Positions 63,467 to 64,000 of a stretch of 64,000 nucleotides of DNA are shown piece by piece (position 1 is the stretch's first letter; the number at the start of each line of letters is the position of its first letter). A program made the position numbers and the translations under genes. The DNA comes from Oceanisphaera arctica (GTDB taxonomy: Bacteria > Pseudomonadota > Gammaproteobacteria > Enterobacterales > Aeromonadaceae). The DNA lies in contig NZ_MPZM01000003.1 in NCBI RefSeq assembly GCF_002936955.1, forward strand, positions 62,001 through 126,000, read 5' to 3'. The notes under the pieces were generated by a model that did not search any database, was not told the DNA's origin, and saw nothing but the letters and a program-made list of their open reading frames with translations.

Positions 63467-64000
63467 ATGACCAGAAAAACCCTGATGTCCTGGAGCAGCG
63501 GCAAAGACAGCGCCTGGGCCCTGCACACACTGCAGCAAGATCCCGAATTCGAAGTGGTGGGTCTGTTCACCACTGTCAACGAGGAATTCCAGAGGGTCGC
63601 CATGCACGGCGTGCGGGCCGAGCTGCTGCACCGACAGGCAGACAGCATAGGCCTGCCGCTGGAGATCATCTATATCCCCTTCCCCTGCAGCAACGAGCAA
63701 TATGCGGCGCGCATGGCCGCCTTTGTGGATAGCGCCAAAGCCCGGGGCATCGCCTGCTTCGGTTTTGGCGACCTGTTGCTGGAAGACGTACGCCAGTACC
63801 GGGAGCAACAGCTGCTCGGCACCGGCATAGAAGCGGTGTTCCCCATCTGGGGCACGACCACCGATACCCTGCCCGGCAAAATGTTTGCCAGCGGCCTGCG
63901 CACCGTTATTACCTGCCTCGATCCGAAAAAAGTCCCCGAGCACCTTGCCGGCCAGGAACTGAGCCCGGCCCTGCTGGCCGAACTGCCCGAGGGCACCGAC
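63467..64000 (+). CDS. ATP-binding protein, DUF71/diphthine-ammonia-ligase type (3' end outside window)
   Basis: My translation from ATG at 63467 (AAGGA upstream) runs 178 codons to the window end: MTRKTLMSWSSGKDSAWALH. SSGKDS is the PP-loop of the ATP-pyrophosphatase fold; HGVRAELLHRQADSIGLPLE and CFGFGDLLLEDVRQYREQQL are typical of DUF71 proteins, whose eukaryotic relatives amidate diphthine. Bacteria lack diphthamide, so the substrate here is different. It is not in any operon visible here. Confidence 0.87.
   Translation, partial: MTRKTLMSWSSGKDSAWALHTLQQDPEFEVVGLFTTVNEEFQRVAMHGVRAELLHRQADSIGLPLEIIYIPFPCSNEQYAARMAAFVDSAKARGIACFGFGDLLLEDVRQYREQQLLGTGIEAVFPIWGTTTDTLPGKMFASGLRTVITCLDPKKVPEHLAGQELSPALLAELPEGTD

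Overview
The window is a stretch of gammaproteobacterial chromosome. The core genes are GC-rich and follow Escherichia coli-like gene order: yeaGH-spoVR/ycgB-fadR-dsbB, ycgN-ycgM-ycgL-minCDE, fadD-tsaB-yoaA, and a complete hisLGDCBHAFI operon. Together with a tus gene, TRAP/TAXI uptake and a beta-alanine:pyruvate-type aminotransferase, this suggests a marine or brackish Aeromonadales relative (Oceanimonas, Oceanisphaera or Zobellella type). That placement is inference from gene content and gene order; no marker gene was compared.

Layout. 1-4.5 kb: an amino-acid or opine catabolism island (FAD oxidase cut by the window edge, periplasmic binding protein, LysR regulator, omega-aminotransferase). 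4.5-5.2 kb: an apparently empty gap that holds a candidate minus-strand small RNA and two TTACGTNNACGTAA sites. 5.2-10 kb: the PrkA kinase/YeaH/SpoVR stress operon. 10-21 kb: fadR, dsbB, ycgNML, minCDE, rnd, fadD, a small basic ORF, tsaB and yoaA. 21-31 kb: ZIP transporter, trmK, a 2-oxoadipate dioxygenase (HglS type), a porin with a small lipoprotein, a TAXI-TRAP transporter and a LysR regulator. 31-38.3 kb: the histidine operon with its leader peptide and attenuator.

39.6-44.5 kb is the most unusual region, a chromosomal integron. It has a broken integron integrase (intI) behind an almost perfect LexA box, an attI region, and six gene cassettes read away from intI. The cassettes are AT-rich compared with the flanks. 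Each cassette is bounded by a core site complementary to the inner core of its own attC, at all six cassettes, and this is the main proof of the array. Most cassette proteins are unrecognised; one is DUF2971 and one has a DnaJ-like zinc finger.

44.6-64 kb: a PhoD-type phosphatase, Tus with a Ter-like sequence just before its start codon, an MFS exporter behind a perfect 19-bp Fur palindrome, aspC, pqiABC, an MscS channel, a coiled-coil protein, cytochrome P460 beside a decayed AraC regulator, a small outer-membrane barrel, DUF1289 and STAS proteins, a dual-specificity-type phosphatase, a purine permease with a divergent adenosine-deaminase-like enzyme, a LysR regulator and a DUF71 ATP-binding protein cut by the window end.

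No rRNA, tRNA, CRISPR array or complete insertion sequence was seen. A family of short GC-rich repeats (near 11.4, 21.2, 24.7 and 29.8 kb) and many small hairpins lie in the intergenic gaps.
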